Shown: positions 24,121-37,197, counted from the first letter of the stretch. The stretch: DNA of 64,000 nt from Corinectria fuckeliana (GCA_019137255.1 WPDH01000074.1:1-64000), one strand, 5' to 3'. Notes: generated by a model not told the origin, from the letters alone. Made by a program: numbers and translations.

Positions 24121-25102
24121 GGATCGGCAGGGGGAGAGTAGAAGAGTCATGTATTCGTAAGTGCGTGTGGGTAAGAGATGGTGGAAGACGTAAACATGTA
24201 CTGGTTCTAATGTTGGTATTCAGAAGGGATTTCATTCACAGACAGGGCATGGCGTTCCGGAAGCACAAGGATGGCAAGGGGCAGGATAGAGAGAGACACG
24301 CTGTACTTTGTACAAGACGAACTGAGTGTTAAAAAAAATTCGCCATTTGTGTGATCAGCGAGACTTGTGTGAGATGAGAGAGTGATGAGACGAAGGCAGA
24401 GACGGAGTCGCGGAGGAGATGAACAGTTTCTACTATGTAACTTTTTGCAACGCAGCAAATGTGGCTCTCACTGCTAGGATGCTTGACCACGCTAGGATAC
24501 GTAACCAGGATCAGGGTCAAGATGAGGGAGGATGCCGCGACAGTTTCAGCTTGTGGAGTCGTAGGTCACAGATGACATTTCTTGAAACAGGCGTGTGCCC
24601 ACAGATCCCGGTCGCGGCATAGACATGATACGTAGGTGCTATCGTAATTCATGCCGCAACGAGGCGGTTGTGTCATTCATGGTCGTCAGGACGGGCCTCT
24701 TATTAAAAGGGCCTCTGCCCAGGCCGCATTACTCGCAGCTGTTGCTTTGTCGTAACGTTTCCTTTCCGAGGCGCCATCACCATCCTTTCTTGCTTGCACA
24801 CCACCACCAACACATACAAATCAAAGTCATTCGTTTAGACATCCACGAAACATACCACTCGACAGGCTGTGCCTATCAGGGGATTTGTTTGGATTTGCTG
24901 GTCAACTGCTGGACAAGTTGCTTATTTATTTTTAAATCACGAACTTCATCGCCTCAGTCAAAACACACACACACACACACACACACCACCCTCTCTGTCT
25001 CTCTGACGCTGGTTGTCCACTCTCACGCCGCCACTTCGTCACGCCCGCAACACACTTACACGCCACGACACAACACCTCGCTCTCCCTAACCGTCACCAA
25101 TT
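24121..25102. other. Intergenic with (CA)n microsatellite
   Basis: About 1 kb between CCH1 and the small gene at 25103. An uninterrupted CA repeat lies at about 24964-24988, in what is probably the 5' leader of the next gene. A long open frame across 24595-25443 has no protein-like composition and overlaps that gene. Confidence 0.55.
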
Positions 25103-25384
25103 ATGATGTTCAACAATCGCTTCGAGGCCGTCGCCGGACGCTTCTCCCCGTCCAAGCTCCGCAACTCTTTCCGCCGTTCTTCATCACCGTCGTCGACGCG
25201 GGACTCGTACTCGAGCGTCTCGTCCTCGGCGTCCACCATCAACAGCATCATCCTGCGCCAGCCATCCCTGGTGGGCATGGAGGAGGAGCGCCGCAACTTT
25301 GGCAGCGAGCTACATGTGTTGGAGCCTCGGCCAATCGTGTACTGGGGCAGCGTGGAGGAGCGGATGGGTTCTCTGCACTTCTGA
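25103..25384 (+). CDS. Small Ser-rich hypothetical protein, 93 aa
   Basis: Single exon starting MMFNNRFEAVAGRFSPSKLRNSF. The N-terminal half is basic and Ser-rich (RRSSSPSSTRDSYSSVSSSAST). The C-terminal half is more ordered, with ERRNFGSELHVLEPRPIVYWGSVEERM. Codon bias is strongly C-ending at third positions, unlike the flanking DNA, and the ATG sits just after a typical leader. These points support a real gene. I do not recognise the family. It is the last gene before the transposon island, about 600 bp away, and shows no RIP-type decay. A second Met lies directly after the first. Confidence 0.65.
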   Translation: MMFNNRFEAVAGRFSPSKLRNSFRRSSSPSSTRDSYSSVSSSASTINSIILRQPSLVGMEEERRNFGSELHVLEPRPIVYWGSVEERMGSLHF

Positions 25385-25997
25385 ATGGACGAATTGGTTT
25401 GACGACGGATGTCCGGACAATGATGGTACTTTTCTGGGTTTGAACTATCTATGGCGTTTTGTTTCTATTCTTGTTCTTACGTGTCAGACTCCCTCTTTTG
25501 GAATATTGAGAGTCGTCTCGATGGTTATGAGGCGTTTATTGTCGGCTCCTATAGTCTTGGTACATAAGCTTCTCTCCCATGTGTTGGCGGATTGGTTTGG
25601 CAACATCCACGGCAGCACGACCTTTGGGAACAACCACGCCTTGGCGATGCCAACCTCGGTTTTGGCTCGCGACTTTGCTTTGCCCGGCACAGCTAAATCA
25701 AAGCAAAGCAAACCAATTCATATCAAACGTAACAAGAGCATGGCCAATGCCCCTGTCTCATTGTGCTCCTGAGTGTATTGCCACCAAGTCCTTTTGTGTG
25801 TATCACGTAGTAAGTAAGCCCGAGAGGGAATGCAGTGTGGCCCGGGGTTTGAAACGCCCTTTATTAGCGGGAGTACCCCACTGAGACCCCTGGGAAATAT
25901 GCGTCGTAGCCGTGCCTGCGTCCACCGTTCACCGTTCGCCCGATGACATGATCGACGCTATTTCGGGATCGACGGCCACCGTCCAAGGGCCGTTGCG
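25385..25997. other. Intergenic up to transposon edge
   Basis: Normal-composition DNA between the 93-aa gene and the TA target site at 25998. No gene seen. Composition changes abruptly once the inverted repeat is crossed. Confidence 0.55.
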
Positions 25998-25999
25998 TA

Positions 26000-26046
26000 A
26001 GTCCCCCCCCCCACTTCTGGACCACCCCCCCTTCTAGACCACTTTT
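26000..26046 (+). repeat. Left terminal inverted repeat of pogo-like element
   Basis: Starts AGTCCCCCC, contains CACTTCTGGAC, a seven-C run and CTTCTAGACCACTTTT. Read against the reverse complement of the right end, all 47 positions align without gaps, with only two C/T differences. A TA lies immediately outside. Confidence 0.93.
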
Positions 26047-26560
26047 TCGCAATATCATGAAACTCACTCTTAATAAACACTTATTAATTAAATAATAATA
26101 TAATACTAGAAATTAGGTATTTTTTTGCTATTTAGAAGGTTAAGCTACTACTTAAAATATATATCTTAAAATCTAATTTTCTTATATTCTTTTAATATTC
26201 TTAGTAAATCTAATATTTTCTCTATTAGTTTTTAAGCTTTTACTATATTTAAAACTTATATAAAGTATAAATTAGTATTAAATATAAGCTTTTTTCTCTT
26301 TTTAGGTCTTAATTTTTTTAATTTAGTTTATAAAACTATTAGTTTCTTCTCTTAGGTAGCTAATCTTATATTTTAATAGTTTAATCTCTTAATAACTTTT
26401 ATTAGAAAAAGCTAGGTAAATCTATTAAGTAATACTAATAAAAGGATAATTAAAAGTATAAATTTTAGCTGTTATAATAATAAAAGTATTCTAATAGTTA
26501 TTTCTAATAAGTTTATTATTATCTTAAGTAGTATTTATAAGTAGATATTTAGCTTACTAG

Positions 26561-26945
26561 TTAATATAGAATTAACTATATTAGAGGATATACAGAGTAA
26601 ATACCACTAGGGGGAAGAATCTCTACTTATATAATTAAGATACCTAAAGCTTAGGAGTAAGATAGTAAGATAATAAGATAATAATTCTTCTATCTATTCT
26701 AGTAATAATCTTCCCCTTTATATAAGGGAAAGTCCTAGGGCACTCTCTAGGTATTCCCCGGGAAATCTCTAGATAGGTCTTAGGATTTCCCTAAGACTAT
26801 TCTGGGATTTCTTAGGATACTTCTTAGCCTAATTAGTAGGAGATTTCTCTCCCTATCGTAGCTACTCTCTAGTAGCCCTCTCTAGGGTTATAGCTTAAGC
26901 TGTTACTAAATAGTAACAGCTCTCTATCTAGCTTATTCCGTAATA
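26561..26945 (-). repeat. LTR (3' LTR relative to the element)
   Basis: 385 bp, aligned without gaps to 35569-35953. Shared blocks include AGATAATAATTCTTCTAT, CTTCCCCTTTATATAAG and TAACAGCTCTCTATCT. Differences between the two copies are overwhelmingly C/T or G/A, as expected from RIP after insertion of initially identical LTRs. The minus-strand 5' end has decayed from TG to TA. Confidence 0.93.
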
Positions 26946-29929
26946 AATCCCCACAACAAAAGAAAAGCATACTATTCTTAGTGCGTCTATATTAATTACA
27001 GCTAGGCTGTTTCCCATACTAGTAGGAGTTTTATTAATAGTTATACATATAATTTCCTTAATCTAAGGGTGCTTACCTTGTGTTTACTATTATATATTAG
27101 GGAAATACCCTAACCCTGCTAGGCCTCTTATCTGTTATCCTTTCTTTGCCTATTTAGTTTATTAAAAACTTCTTGTATATATTATTAGTAATACCCTTAT
27201 ATTCCTCCCTAATAAGCTTCTCTAAACTTATAGCCACTAGAGGCATATTATGCTTCTTAGTATTAGTGAGGGCAGGTTAGTAGAGTTAGCATTTCCTAGC
27301 CTTAGTAGTATAAAGCGCTATTAGAAGGCTGATAGCTTATATGTTCTGCTTAGTGTTAGCAGGGGTAATAAGCGTAAGTCTCCTAGCTGTATTCTACTTG
27401 CCTTTCTTATAGAACTATAGTGCCACCTTAATTACTTTAGTAGTAGTCTCTAAGTGGGAAAAGAACTCCTATTACGCTATTTACTTAGCCAGCTTAGTTA
27501 TATTATCATCTAGGAAGCTAATTACCTATAGTATATTATTAAGATAGATTACTAGTTCTAGAGATATCCCTACTATTTGTGCTATCTATTACAGGGAGTA
27601 GTCTAACTATATTATTTTATAGTAAACCTAATAGTATTTAGCGAAATATTTAGCTATATTAATATTAAGAAACTAGATAGCTTAGTTAGCTACCTAGATA
27701 TACTATACTAGTATAGTTTCTTCTTCTTACTAAACTATAGCTTCTAGGATAATAGGCGTATTATTTTATAGGGTGGTAGTCTTAAGTTATATACTTACTA
27801 TTACTTATCGCAGAGTTATAGCTATACTGTTATTAATAGCTGCTAAAAGTGTGTTAGTAGTGCTTTATTTAGCAGGGGTGATAATATTTTATAATATAAA
27901 TAGATCTTTATTATAATTTCCTTAAGGGGTTATAGTCTCTAATAGGGCTATTATAAAGAGCTAACACTTTAGTTCACAGGTTAGGATATCTAAGATAAGA
28001 TTAGTAAAGCAGGTATATTTAAGTGATAAGCTGATAAGAGTGTTAATTTCCTGTTATATATTAGGCTAAAGCTAGCATGCTAGGTTAATATAAGTATAAC
28101 TATCTGCTAATCCTCTAATCTTATTAAGAGCTTCTTAGGCTCTATTAATTAGGGCAGGTAACTACTAAGAGGTTATCTTAGTAATTCGCTTAAGTATTTT
28201 AGTAAGAATTATAAAGACCTTAATTTTTCTGATAATAGATATAGTTAGCTTATAGATATTAGTTTATATTAGCCTAGTTATATTATTAAAGCTTATAGTA
28301 AGAGTATAAATATTTCCCGCTAAGAGAGGGCTACTATCCTAGTACTACCTATTTTGTTCTTATATCTATTATAGTATTTCTTATAGTAGTATACTTAGTT
28401 TACTAGCTGTCTTACTTACTATTTTGCTTATAACTTTACTTATAGCTTTATTTAGAGTTTTATACTAATTATAGTTTAGGTTGTTATAATAGTACATCTA
28501 GTTCTGTCAGTTTATAAACCTAGTATTAGGGTTATAGCTTTTAGCTTGTGTGAGCTAGCAGAAATATCTATAGTGTTATAAGAAGGTCTTAATCTAAATA
28601 TAGTATCAGTTAGAGCTTTTAGCTGCTCTAAGGTTATATTTGTTACTATATAGCTATATAGCTTAGTAATACCCTTCGTACTAGAGGCAGGGGGGATATT
28701 AGGTGAGCTGGTTCTTAAATAGCTAGTAAAGCTCTTAGTCTTTAGATAGAAATATGTTACTTAATAGGGGAACTTAAAATAGTACTTATTCTTCTTATTT
28801 AGTATTATAAGGTATTTCTTATGTATTAGTAGTATAAGGTTATAGCCTTCTCCTCTGAGAAGTAAAGATAGTAATATATAAAGGAAAATAATAATAGAAG
28901 AAAATAGTATACTAGGTCGTAAAGTATTAATTTCTTACTTATATATCCTATTATCAGCTAGTAGTAGCTATTAGTAGCATTCTTAGTAAGATAGTAGTAA
29001 ATATACTAGGCTATTACCTTAGGCGATCTACTGCTATAACCTGGGATTTCCCTAAATAGGACTCTCTCTAGCTAGCACTCTTAATACTATAGTATTTTAT
29101 AGTATAAGGTTCTTTCTTAGTCTTCTACGCTTTTAGTGTGGGGCCTTAGTAATATTATACATCTAGTCTGCTATATTATCCTCAGTTTATTCTTTAACTA
29201 GTATGGTTATTATTTATATAACTAGCTGTGGCTTACTATGCTTACGTTTTTGTTTCTTAGTAAGTTCTGCTTTATATTACTCTCTTACCTAGTATTCTAT
29301 AATAAGCTTATTACTTTTAATAGTATCTTCTTCTAGCTAAAGGTTATAGTTGCTTAGCTATCCTTTTTATATAATAAGATACTTCTTTTTTAGTTTTCCT
29401 TTTTCTCGCTTTTATGTTTACGATCTAATTACTTAATTAACTTTCTAGTATTTATACTTATCCTTTTAGTTTCCTGCCTTATAGTCTTCTATTAGGATAG
29501 CTCTTAGTTATCTAATTAGTTTATCTACTAGCTTAAGTTAAGCAACTAATATTACTAGGTAGATATTAAGGTTGTCTTTTATTTTGAGTTTATATGCTAG
29601 GTTTCCTACCTGTTTAAGAATCTTATATAGTCTAGTTTTTTTCTCTTTTAGTTTTTCTATATAGTTATCTACTACTATGTATTCTTTCTTATAGAGTTCT
29701 AACTAGACCTAGTCTTCTAGTTTGTATTTTACTAGCTGGTGTTTTTAGTTATACTAGTATTTTATAGCTACTTACATAAAGGCTAGGGCGAGTTTAGCTT
29801 TATTATAGAGGATATCCTAATTAAAAGTGTTAAATTTATCTCCTAGCTATTATAGCCTATTATTTAAGTGCTACTTAGTGACTAGCTTACTTAGTGATAT
29901 ATTAATAGCTAACAAATATAAGTTATTTA

Positions 29930-32170
29930 GGCTAAACTAGAGAGGGATAAGAGCTAGGACCTAGGGCTAGCCTAGGAAGTTACTAGTAAAATATTAGAGG
30001 GCTACTTTTACCACCTGATTCTATCTTTCTATAGCTCTATTAGTTTACAAATACTATACTATTAATATAAGAAGCTTAGTTCTAAATACTGTTTATAAAC
30101 CTTACTAGAAGTCTAATATAAACTTCACATCTTAGTTAGATATAATACTATATAGGATTTCCTAGTTATATTATATTAGTTCTATAAATAATACTTATAC
30201 CTAGTCTTTAGCGATATACTAATTATTCCCTAGTATAAGTAAATATATCTAACACTACTTATAGGTAATAGTTAGTAAGCAGTTAAAAAACTACTTTCTT
30301 AGGTTTAGCTATAGTATTCCTTTAGCTTTCACAACTAGCAGCCCTGTAATAAAGTCTATTATAATTATATAAAATAGGATTAAAAGGCTCTAGATAGGTA
30401 TTAGTTAGCCTAGTGGTTTCTAGTAGTTAGTAAGGTTTCTACTATATATATTATATTTATCTTATACTACTTAGATTTCTCAGCGTAAGTTAGTTATTAT
30501 AAAAGAACTTAATAGGTCCTATTAAGATTATACCTTCTCTAGGTGGAAGTTCTACTTATAATTATCTTAAATAACTTTCCAGCCTGCATTTATAAGTAAG
30601 TATAACTATTAGTATTTACTATACTCTCACAAGTAGATAAGTCTATTCTGCTAAAAGAAGAGAAGCCCTAAGATCTTATCTTTTTCACCAAGCTATACTA
30701 GAATTACTACCTATTTTACTTCCTTAAGATACTAGTTAATAATTTCCTAGTGCAGACTGGTTTATATACTAGCTTTCACAAAGTAAAAGACATAAGCAAC
30801 TAGTTCCTCCCCTTCCTAAAGGCAGTCTAGTTTGCCTTTCTTAGTACTATCTTATATATCTTTTTAGCTTAAAAGCCTTAAGAGCACATCTAGTATTATA
30901 TTAGTTAGTCTTAAGATATATTAGATATCTAATAGGTACTAGCTAAGATATTATAAAGCCAGGGTAAGATAATTATTATTCTATAAGGCGCTAATAAACA
31001 CTAATTTTTAGCAGACTAGAGCATAAATAGCAGAGTAGTTAGTAAGTATAATCACTTTATCTTTTTATATTAACTAGATTATTATCTAGGCTTTTTAGCA
31101 TATCTAGACTAGGCATGCTATTTCTATTTCTATCAGCTAGTAGTTCTTCTTAGTATTATATAAGGCTTAGCTAAAGTATATAATAGGGTGTATAACTATA
31201 GATAGGATTTTACTAACTTAATCCTAGGTGTATTTTAGGTCTAGGTGATATATTATACCTTCTATTCCCTATTCTTTTAATATATTAGGCTAGATAAACA
31301 GTTTTACATCTAGGTTAAAGTGATAAAGTGATTTAGTATTTACTAGCCTGTCTATAACCTTATAGAAACTATTAATCTCTTTAGGAGTTAAAGTGAACTT
31401 AGCTTAGGTTATATAGCTAACCTGTCCCTAACCTATTACTAATTCGCCTAATTTATATCCTTTTACAAGTATACTAGTTTTCCTAGCTTATAGTAGTTTA
31501 ATAGCTTTAGCGAATCTTAGGATTAAGTGCTATAGCTATCTGACTATACTAATCTATTTCTTAAGTTAAAGTAAATTTATTAGGAATTTAATGTTTCTTA
31601 GGGCTACTATCTGTTCCTAGGTGTTAGATAAGCCTAGCTTATCTACCTAGAATCTAAGCAATTAGACTAATAGGTAGCCTAAAAAGGCTTTCTCAGCTAA
31701 GAGGGTAATATTCTTTTCCTAAAACAGCTAAAAGATTATCTAAAGATACCCTAGATATTCCGTATTATTATCAGAGAAAATAATAATATTATTAATAAAT
31801 ACTACAGTAAAGGCCTAATATAGTTAGAGTAGCTAGTCTATAAACTGTTAAACATATACTAGTAAGTTCTTAAATCCTATTAGGGCTATCTTAGATCGCT
31901 CTAATCCTTAGTAGCTAACCACTATAAAGCAATCTTAGTATTTAAGGTATACTAGAAACTAGTGAAAAAATAACTAGGTATTAATAACACTAATATGTTA
32001 TTTCCCCCAGAGTTTACTAAGAACATCCCCTTATAAGAGTATTAGGTAGGCATTAGGAATTATTATATCATTTAGGGCTTATAAGTCTACCACTATATAT
32101 CCTTTCTCTTTACCCGCTACTATTTACTATACTATAAAGACAAGGCTTACAAATAGTGTTAGTTTTATAA
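29930..32170 (-). pseudogene. Ty3/gypsy pol remnant (reverse transcriptase to integrase)
   Basis: Minus-strand reading. At about 32160-32000 is a reverse-transcriptase block equivalent to VVDYRALNDITIPNAYPLP-type sequence, seen here as IVVDL-ALNDIIIPNAY with one stop. At about 31830-31740 is the catalytic FIDDIIIFS-type block, now FINNIIIFS, followed by NTEYLGYL. At about 30050-29940 is an integrase C-terminal block equivalent to QTERWNQVVEVAL, seen as AIER-NQVVKVAL followed by YFTSNFLG. The order RT then IN identifies the gypsy rather than copia class. Stops occur every few dozen codons. Gag and protease presumably lie between 32.2 and 35.5 kb but are not clearly readable. Confidence 0.85.
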
Positions 32171-35100
32171 CCCACTCTATTTATCCTTAGTTATATAGTC
32201 AGTTAAATATAACATCTAGAAAGTCTCTTCCCTTTTTTCTTAGCAGGTAAGGTTATAATCCTAGCTTCTATTAGTGCTAGTTATCTGCTAAGAGTATCTT
32301 TATATGCTCATACTTAGGTACTAATATTTCCCCTTAGTTAGCCTAAATACTAGCATATTTCTATATAAGACCCCACACTTATTACACAAAGCTAGTTTAG
32401 TTATTATAGATTCTCACTCCTTCTACTATTTTAACTTCTAAGAGGGTCTTATCCCTAAATATGCCTAGCTTAGCATTTAGGTCTAGACTAGTATTCTAGA
32501 ATCCTATACTAGGTTTCTAGTTAGGTTTCTTATCAGCTAGAGTTATAGCTTCTTAGGTTAGGTATTTAAGCTTGTAGGTTATTAGCACTATATCTTTATG
32601 TTTAGTAAGTAGGTCACCCTAGTTAGCTTCTTTAATAAAGTCCTTATCTTTAACTAGTTTAAAAATACCTAGTTGTTAGTTCTTTTAGATTATTAGTAGC
32701 TTTTACCTATTATTTATTATAAAGACTGCCTTAGGCTATCTTATAATAACTCTAATAACATCTTAACTTTATAAGTTAAGAAGAAAGTCTCAGCCTCTTA
32801 GGACACCTAGTGTGCTTACCTATACTACTTTACTACTTTTAGGAGGGATTATAATATATATATTACTTTTCACTAGATATTTATAAGGTCCTATATAAAT
32901 ATATACTAAGGCAGGCAGGCATAGCCTATTAGCTATACCTATTCGCACTTCCTGCTAAGTATTAATAATATCTACTCTGTAAGTAGTATTAAATTCTTAG
33001 CCTAAAAGTAGTCTTACTAATAGTTCTAGTATAACCTAAGCTCTAATATAAACCTTTACTACTATATATTCTCCTGCCTAGTAGCTTAGCAAGTATGCTA
33101 TAAATATTACCTATCCTTCTATCTTATTCTAGCTTATACTACTAAGCTTAGCCTAATATTCTCTAGTGAAGGTTATATCTAGAAAGAACTAGAGTATCTC
33201 ACAACTAACTACTAAGCATATTATACTTATATCTATATAGATCTCTTATTATTTAGTCCTAGCTAAAGTAGCTTTTACTTATACCTATATATAGTTATAC
33301 TTTAAGGGGTGTTATAGGTTTAGTTTCTCACCTTATAGTATATACTTAATAATAGTGAGAATCTGCTTAGGCTTATAAGCAAGGTAGACTAAGTCTTATA
33401 GTAAAATTAGGCAGTAGTTACTAATATCTAGGATAAATTTCTTAGTACTATCCTAGCTTTTTATAGTTTCTTAGATAAATCTATATACCTCTAGTATAGT
33501 ATATAGGGATTCTAGGTTATCCTATAGTTCATCTATATTAGTATTATATTATTCTATTACTATATAGGCTGCCTCTTCTAAATTTTATAGTTCTTCTTTA
33601 GCGAAAAAGGCTTACACCTATTCTTAGGAAATATAGTACCCTCTAAGCTTATCTAGCTAGATATTATTAAACATATAAAATATTTAAGTGCTTATATTCC
33701 TACTGCTAAGTTGCCCTAGGTATATAATTATAAGGCAGAGAGCTAGAGCTAGTAATAGGGCTATATTCTAGGTTAGGGTTTTAGCAGCTATTATGTTTCT
33801 TACTAGCAGGGGTGATATAAACTAGACTTAATTTCAGGTTAGTATATTATTCTATACTTCTAGAGGTATAAGTAAGAGTATATATACTTATCCCTGCTAA
33901 TAGTTATTTTACTATAGAGAGAGGCTTCTATTATTACCTATCTATAAGGTTAGTCTAGCTATATTACTACGCAGGGTTTAAAAGTATATTATTCTTAGTT
34001 CCTAGGTAGCTACACTAGCTTAGTTTCTTATTAAGATATAATACTTTCCCCTAAGGAGGTAGCTCTAACTTCCTGCTATTATATAGATATAAAAGTTTAG
34101 TATATAAAGCTTATTTATATCTGCCTAGTTGTTAATAGACTAGTAAGAAGCTAGGTGGCTTATAACTTCTTAGAGGTAAATATTAAGCTTATTAAAGACT
34201 AAGTTAGTAAGGTAATTAGGTAGATATCTAGTGGTATATACTATATATTTAACTCTAGATATCTAATTCTAGAAGTTAACTTAGTTAGTAATATCTTAAA
34301 TAGTGAATTTCTCCTTTTATAGAGTGTTTATTATAACTTCTAGTCAGGTTTTAAAGCAGGTCTAGATTAGATTAATCTATATGCTAATTTTCTTATAACT
34401 ATTCTAAAGTGCTACTTATTAGTTATTAGTCAGGTTACTAGTATACTAGTCTAGAGCTAATCTAAGAAGCAGGTATAGTATATTCTAAACTAGTACTACT
34501 TTATATTCTAGTTCTTATACTACGTATTATTCTAAGGAATTAACAAAGCGGAAGGTACTTCTCTAGATAAGGTTCTTATTGTTTAGCTCTATATTATTAA
34601 AGGATTTATTATAGGTATCTACTAGTTAGAACTTTCCTACTTCTTCTGCTTAAAACCAGATATATAACACTAAGGTAGTATTTATTTATATCTAGCTAAG
34701 AAGGTTATATAGGTCTTCTATAGTGATAAGAGTTCTCTATACTATTAGACATTCTAGCGGATTATCTATACTTAGGGCTAATTCTATTAGTATCTTAACT
34801 ATTAGAGCTAGGAGTTATTAATCTACTATTATAAGTTTCTTACCTTTATTTAGTTAGAAGGTTAAGTTAAACTCTGTGGGGGCTAGTTTATTTTACAGAC
34901 TAGTTATTAAAAGAAGAGTATCCCTAAAGTGTTATTAGGCTAGGATTTATAGTAGGTTTAACAGGTTAGCAGATTAGAATCTTAGTTTGTCTTTAATATC
35001 CTAGTTATAAAGCTATTAGGTAAGATTATTATTAACTAGGTTAGCTGTTAGTTACTAAGTAGGAAGAGGTGGTTATAGTAAAATAAAGAAGGTCCTAGAG

Positions 35101-35568
35101 GGGGTTAAGCTAGTTATTCCTAAGAAGCTTATAGGTAGTCAGAAGATGTTTAAGAGTAATAGTAGATATTAGTATTTCTGTCTAGTTAGGTAGTAATAGA
35201 GTTCTTTCTGGTTATATACCTGTTTCTTAGATTTTAACCATCTTATAATTACCTTCTTAATTTTAGTGTATAGTTTTAACTTTTATATTAAGAGGTATAT
35301 AAGAGACTTAGCTGCTTCTTTAGGGTTAGGTCTAGAGGTAGTATATAAAAGGAATAGGTAGGTAAGTCCTAACTGCTAATATTATTCCTAAAGGTAATAT
35401 TTCTATGCTTATATATTATCTTTCTTATTAATCAAGTTAATTACCTTAGGGGAGAAGAGTTCCTAGTAACTAGGGATTTCTTAGTGAGCTTTTAGGAGTT
35501 TCTAACTAAGGTAAAAGTTAAGAGCTATTTAGAAGGTGTATAAGTATAGGTAATATAATTACTACTAT

Positions 35569-35953
35569 TTAATATAAAATTAACTATATTAAGAGATATA
35601 TAAAGTAAATACTACTAAGAGGAAGAATCCCTACTTATACGATTAAGATACCTAAAGCTTAAGAGTAAGATAGTAAGATAATAAGATAATAATTCTTCTA
35701 TCTATTCTAGTGATAGTCTTCCCCTTTATATAAGAGAAAGTCCTAGGGCACTCCCTAGGTATTCCCTAGGAAATCTCCAGATAGGTCTTAAGATTTCCCT
35801 AGGACTATCCCGGGATTTCCTAGGATACTTCTCAGCCTAATTAGTAAGAGATTTCTCTCCCTATTGTGGCTACTCTCTAGTAGCCCTCTTTAGGGTTATA
35901 GCCTAAGCTGTTACCAAATAGTAACAGCTCTCTATCTGGCTTATTTTATAACA
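35569..35953 (-). repeat. LTR (5' LTR relative to the element)
   Basis: 385 bp partner of the LTR at 26561-26945. On the minus strand it still starts with TG. Directly after it, the minus strand reads ATAGTAGTAATT, which could be a RIP-decayed primer-binding site of the TGGTAGC type; that last point is only a guess. Confidence 0.93.
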
Positions 35954-35957
35954 CTAG

Positions 35958-36960
35958 TTATAAGGTTTAGTAGGGGTTTTACTAGACTAACTAGCTATAA
36001 TTTAGATAATTTCTAGCCTATTAAAATATTTAAAAATATAAAAGTAGCTTACTAGGCTTTATAATAATAGTAGATAAAAGTTATTTTACTTAAGTATATA
36101 AAATTATTAAGTTTAGCTAACTTAAAAATCTCTTATTAGTATATATTTTTTAGAAGACTAAAAATAGTAATATTAAAAAGCTAAAAAATATAAAAAGAAT
36201 AAGAGATTAGAAATAATAAATATATATTATTTTTATAATATTTAAATATAAAATTATTAGTATAATAACTATTATAACTATTAATAATAAAAAGTCTTTT
36301 ATTTTTTATTTTTTTTAGTATTATATAAGAAATAAAGACTTTTATTAGCTAGATTAGAGTAACCTAGTTATTAGTCTAGCTTTTTTTTATTAAAGTAAAG
36401 TTTTAAAATATTAGAAAATTAAGCTTTATTAGAAATTATAACTATTAAATAGTTCTTTTTTTAAAGATTACTAAGAGAGATAAAACCTAGCTATTTATAC
36501 TAATATATTTAATAATTATAATCTAAAAATATAAGCTTAAGTTCTTAATTATTATAATCTTATACTTTAAGCTTTCTAGTATAAGACTATTATATTTTTA
36601 CTTTTTTATAATACTAGCTTTATTTATATTATATTAATTTTTCTTAAGAATACTCTTAACCTTTAGGATTATTAACTAGTAGAAAAATCTCTTAATATTA
36701 TTAGTTATTACTCTATTAAATTATACTATATTAAGCTTTTAACCTTAAAAAGTCTTAATCTTTAGATTTTTATATTTAAAAGCTTTAATCTAGTAAGATC
36801 TAAAAGGCTTTATAACTTTATTTAGAATAATAATTTAAGATATAAATTTAATAATCTAAGCTTATATTAAAAGAAAGCCTAAATATTCTTAGACTAAAAC
36901 CTAATTAATAAGATCTAATTTTTAACCTAAAAAGAGCTTTTAATAAGTCTAATAAGTAGT
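35958..36960 (-). pseudogene. RIP-killed pogo-type DDE transposase remnant
   Basis: Read on the minus strand and allowing for C-to-T decay, the sequence follows the order of a pogo/DDE_1 transposase. Around 36600 there is a YNIDEAG-like segment (now YNINKAS). Next comes a block resembling the aromatic ALPP-FKGK region, and then near 36290 a LLIVDGHGSH-like block (now LLIVNGHSSH in one reading). The frame is full of stops. The 3' part of the gene continues across the retroelement in 26560 down to about 26060. Residue-level reading is my inference because stops and substitutions are dense. Confidence 0.7.
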
Positions 36961-37197
36961 TTAGTAACTTTAATAGCTATTAATTTAATTAACTAAACTT
37001 AAATATAATATACTATTATATAAGACTATAACTTATATAAATACTCTATTTTTTATATTTTTAATAGTATTTTAAATATTAGATTTTATATATTAAGATA
37101 TAATAATTAAAATAATAAAAAAATCATTATAATTAATCTATTAGTATATAAGAAATCACAGTTAGAATGTAAAGGCAGATAGGTGTGAAGGTAGCAG

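Larger units (their letters stand above)
26561..35953 (-). mobile_element. Ty3/gypsy LTR retrotransposon nested in the pogo element
   Basis: About 9.39 kb between and including two direct 385-bp LTRs. The 4-bp target duplication CTAG lies outside both ends (26557-26560 and 35954-35957). On the minus strand the upstream LTR begins TGTTATAAAATAAG, giving the expected TG start, and a GTGGGGA purine tract lies just before the downstream LTR, so transcription ran right to left. Reverse transcriptase and integrase remnants are readable in the Ty3/gypsy order. All frames are interrupted and CpA/TpG are strongly depleted, so it is inactivated by RIP. It is long for a fungal gypsy element. Confidence 0.92.

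Noticed and set aside
24595..25443. 282-codon plus-strand frame before the transposon island
   Set aside because: Spans the CA repeat (His/Thr run) and overlaps the better-supported 93-aa gene in another frame; composition is not protein-like.
26047..37197. AT-rich island as inserted mitochondrial DNA, centromere or AT isochore
   Set aside because: Terminal inverted repeats, LTRs, target duplications and residual transposase/RT/IN coding show transposons decayed by RIP.
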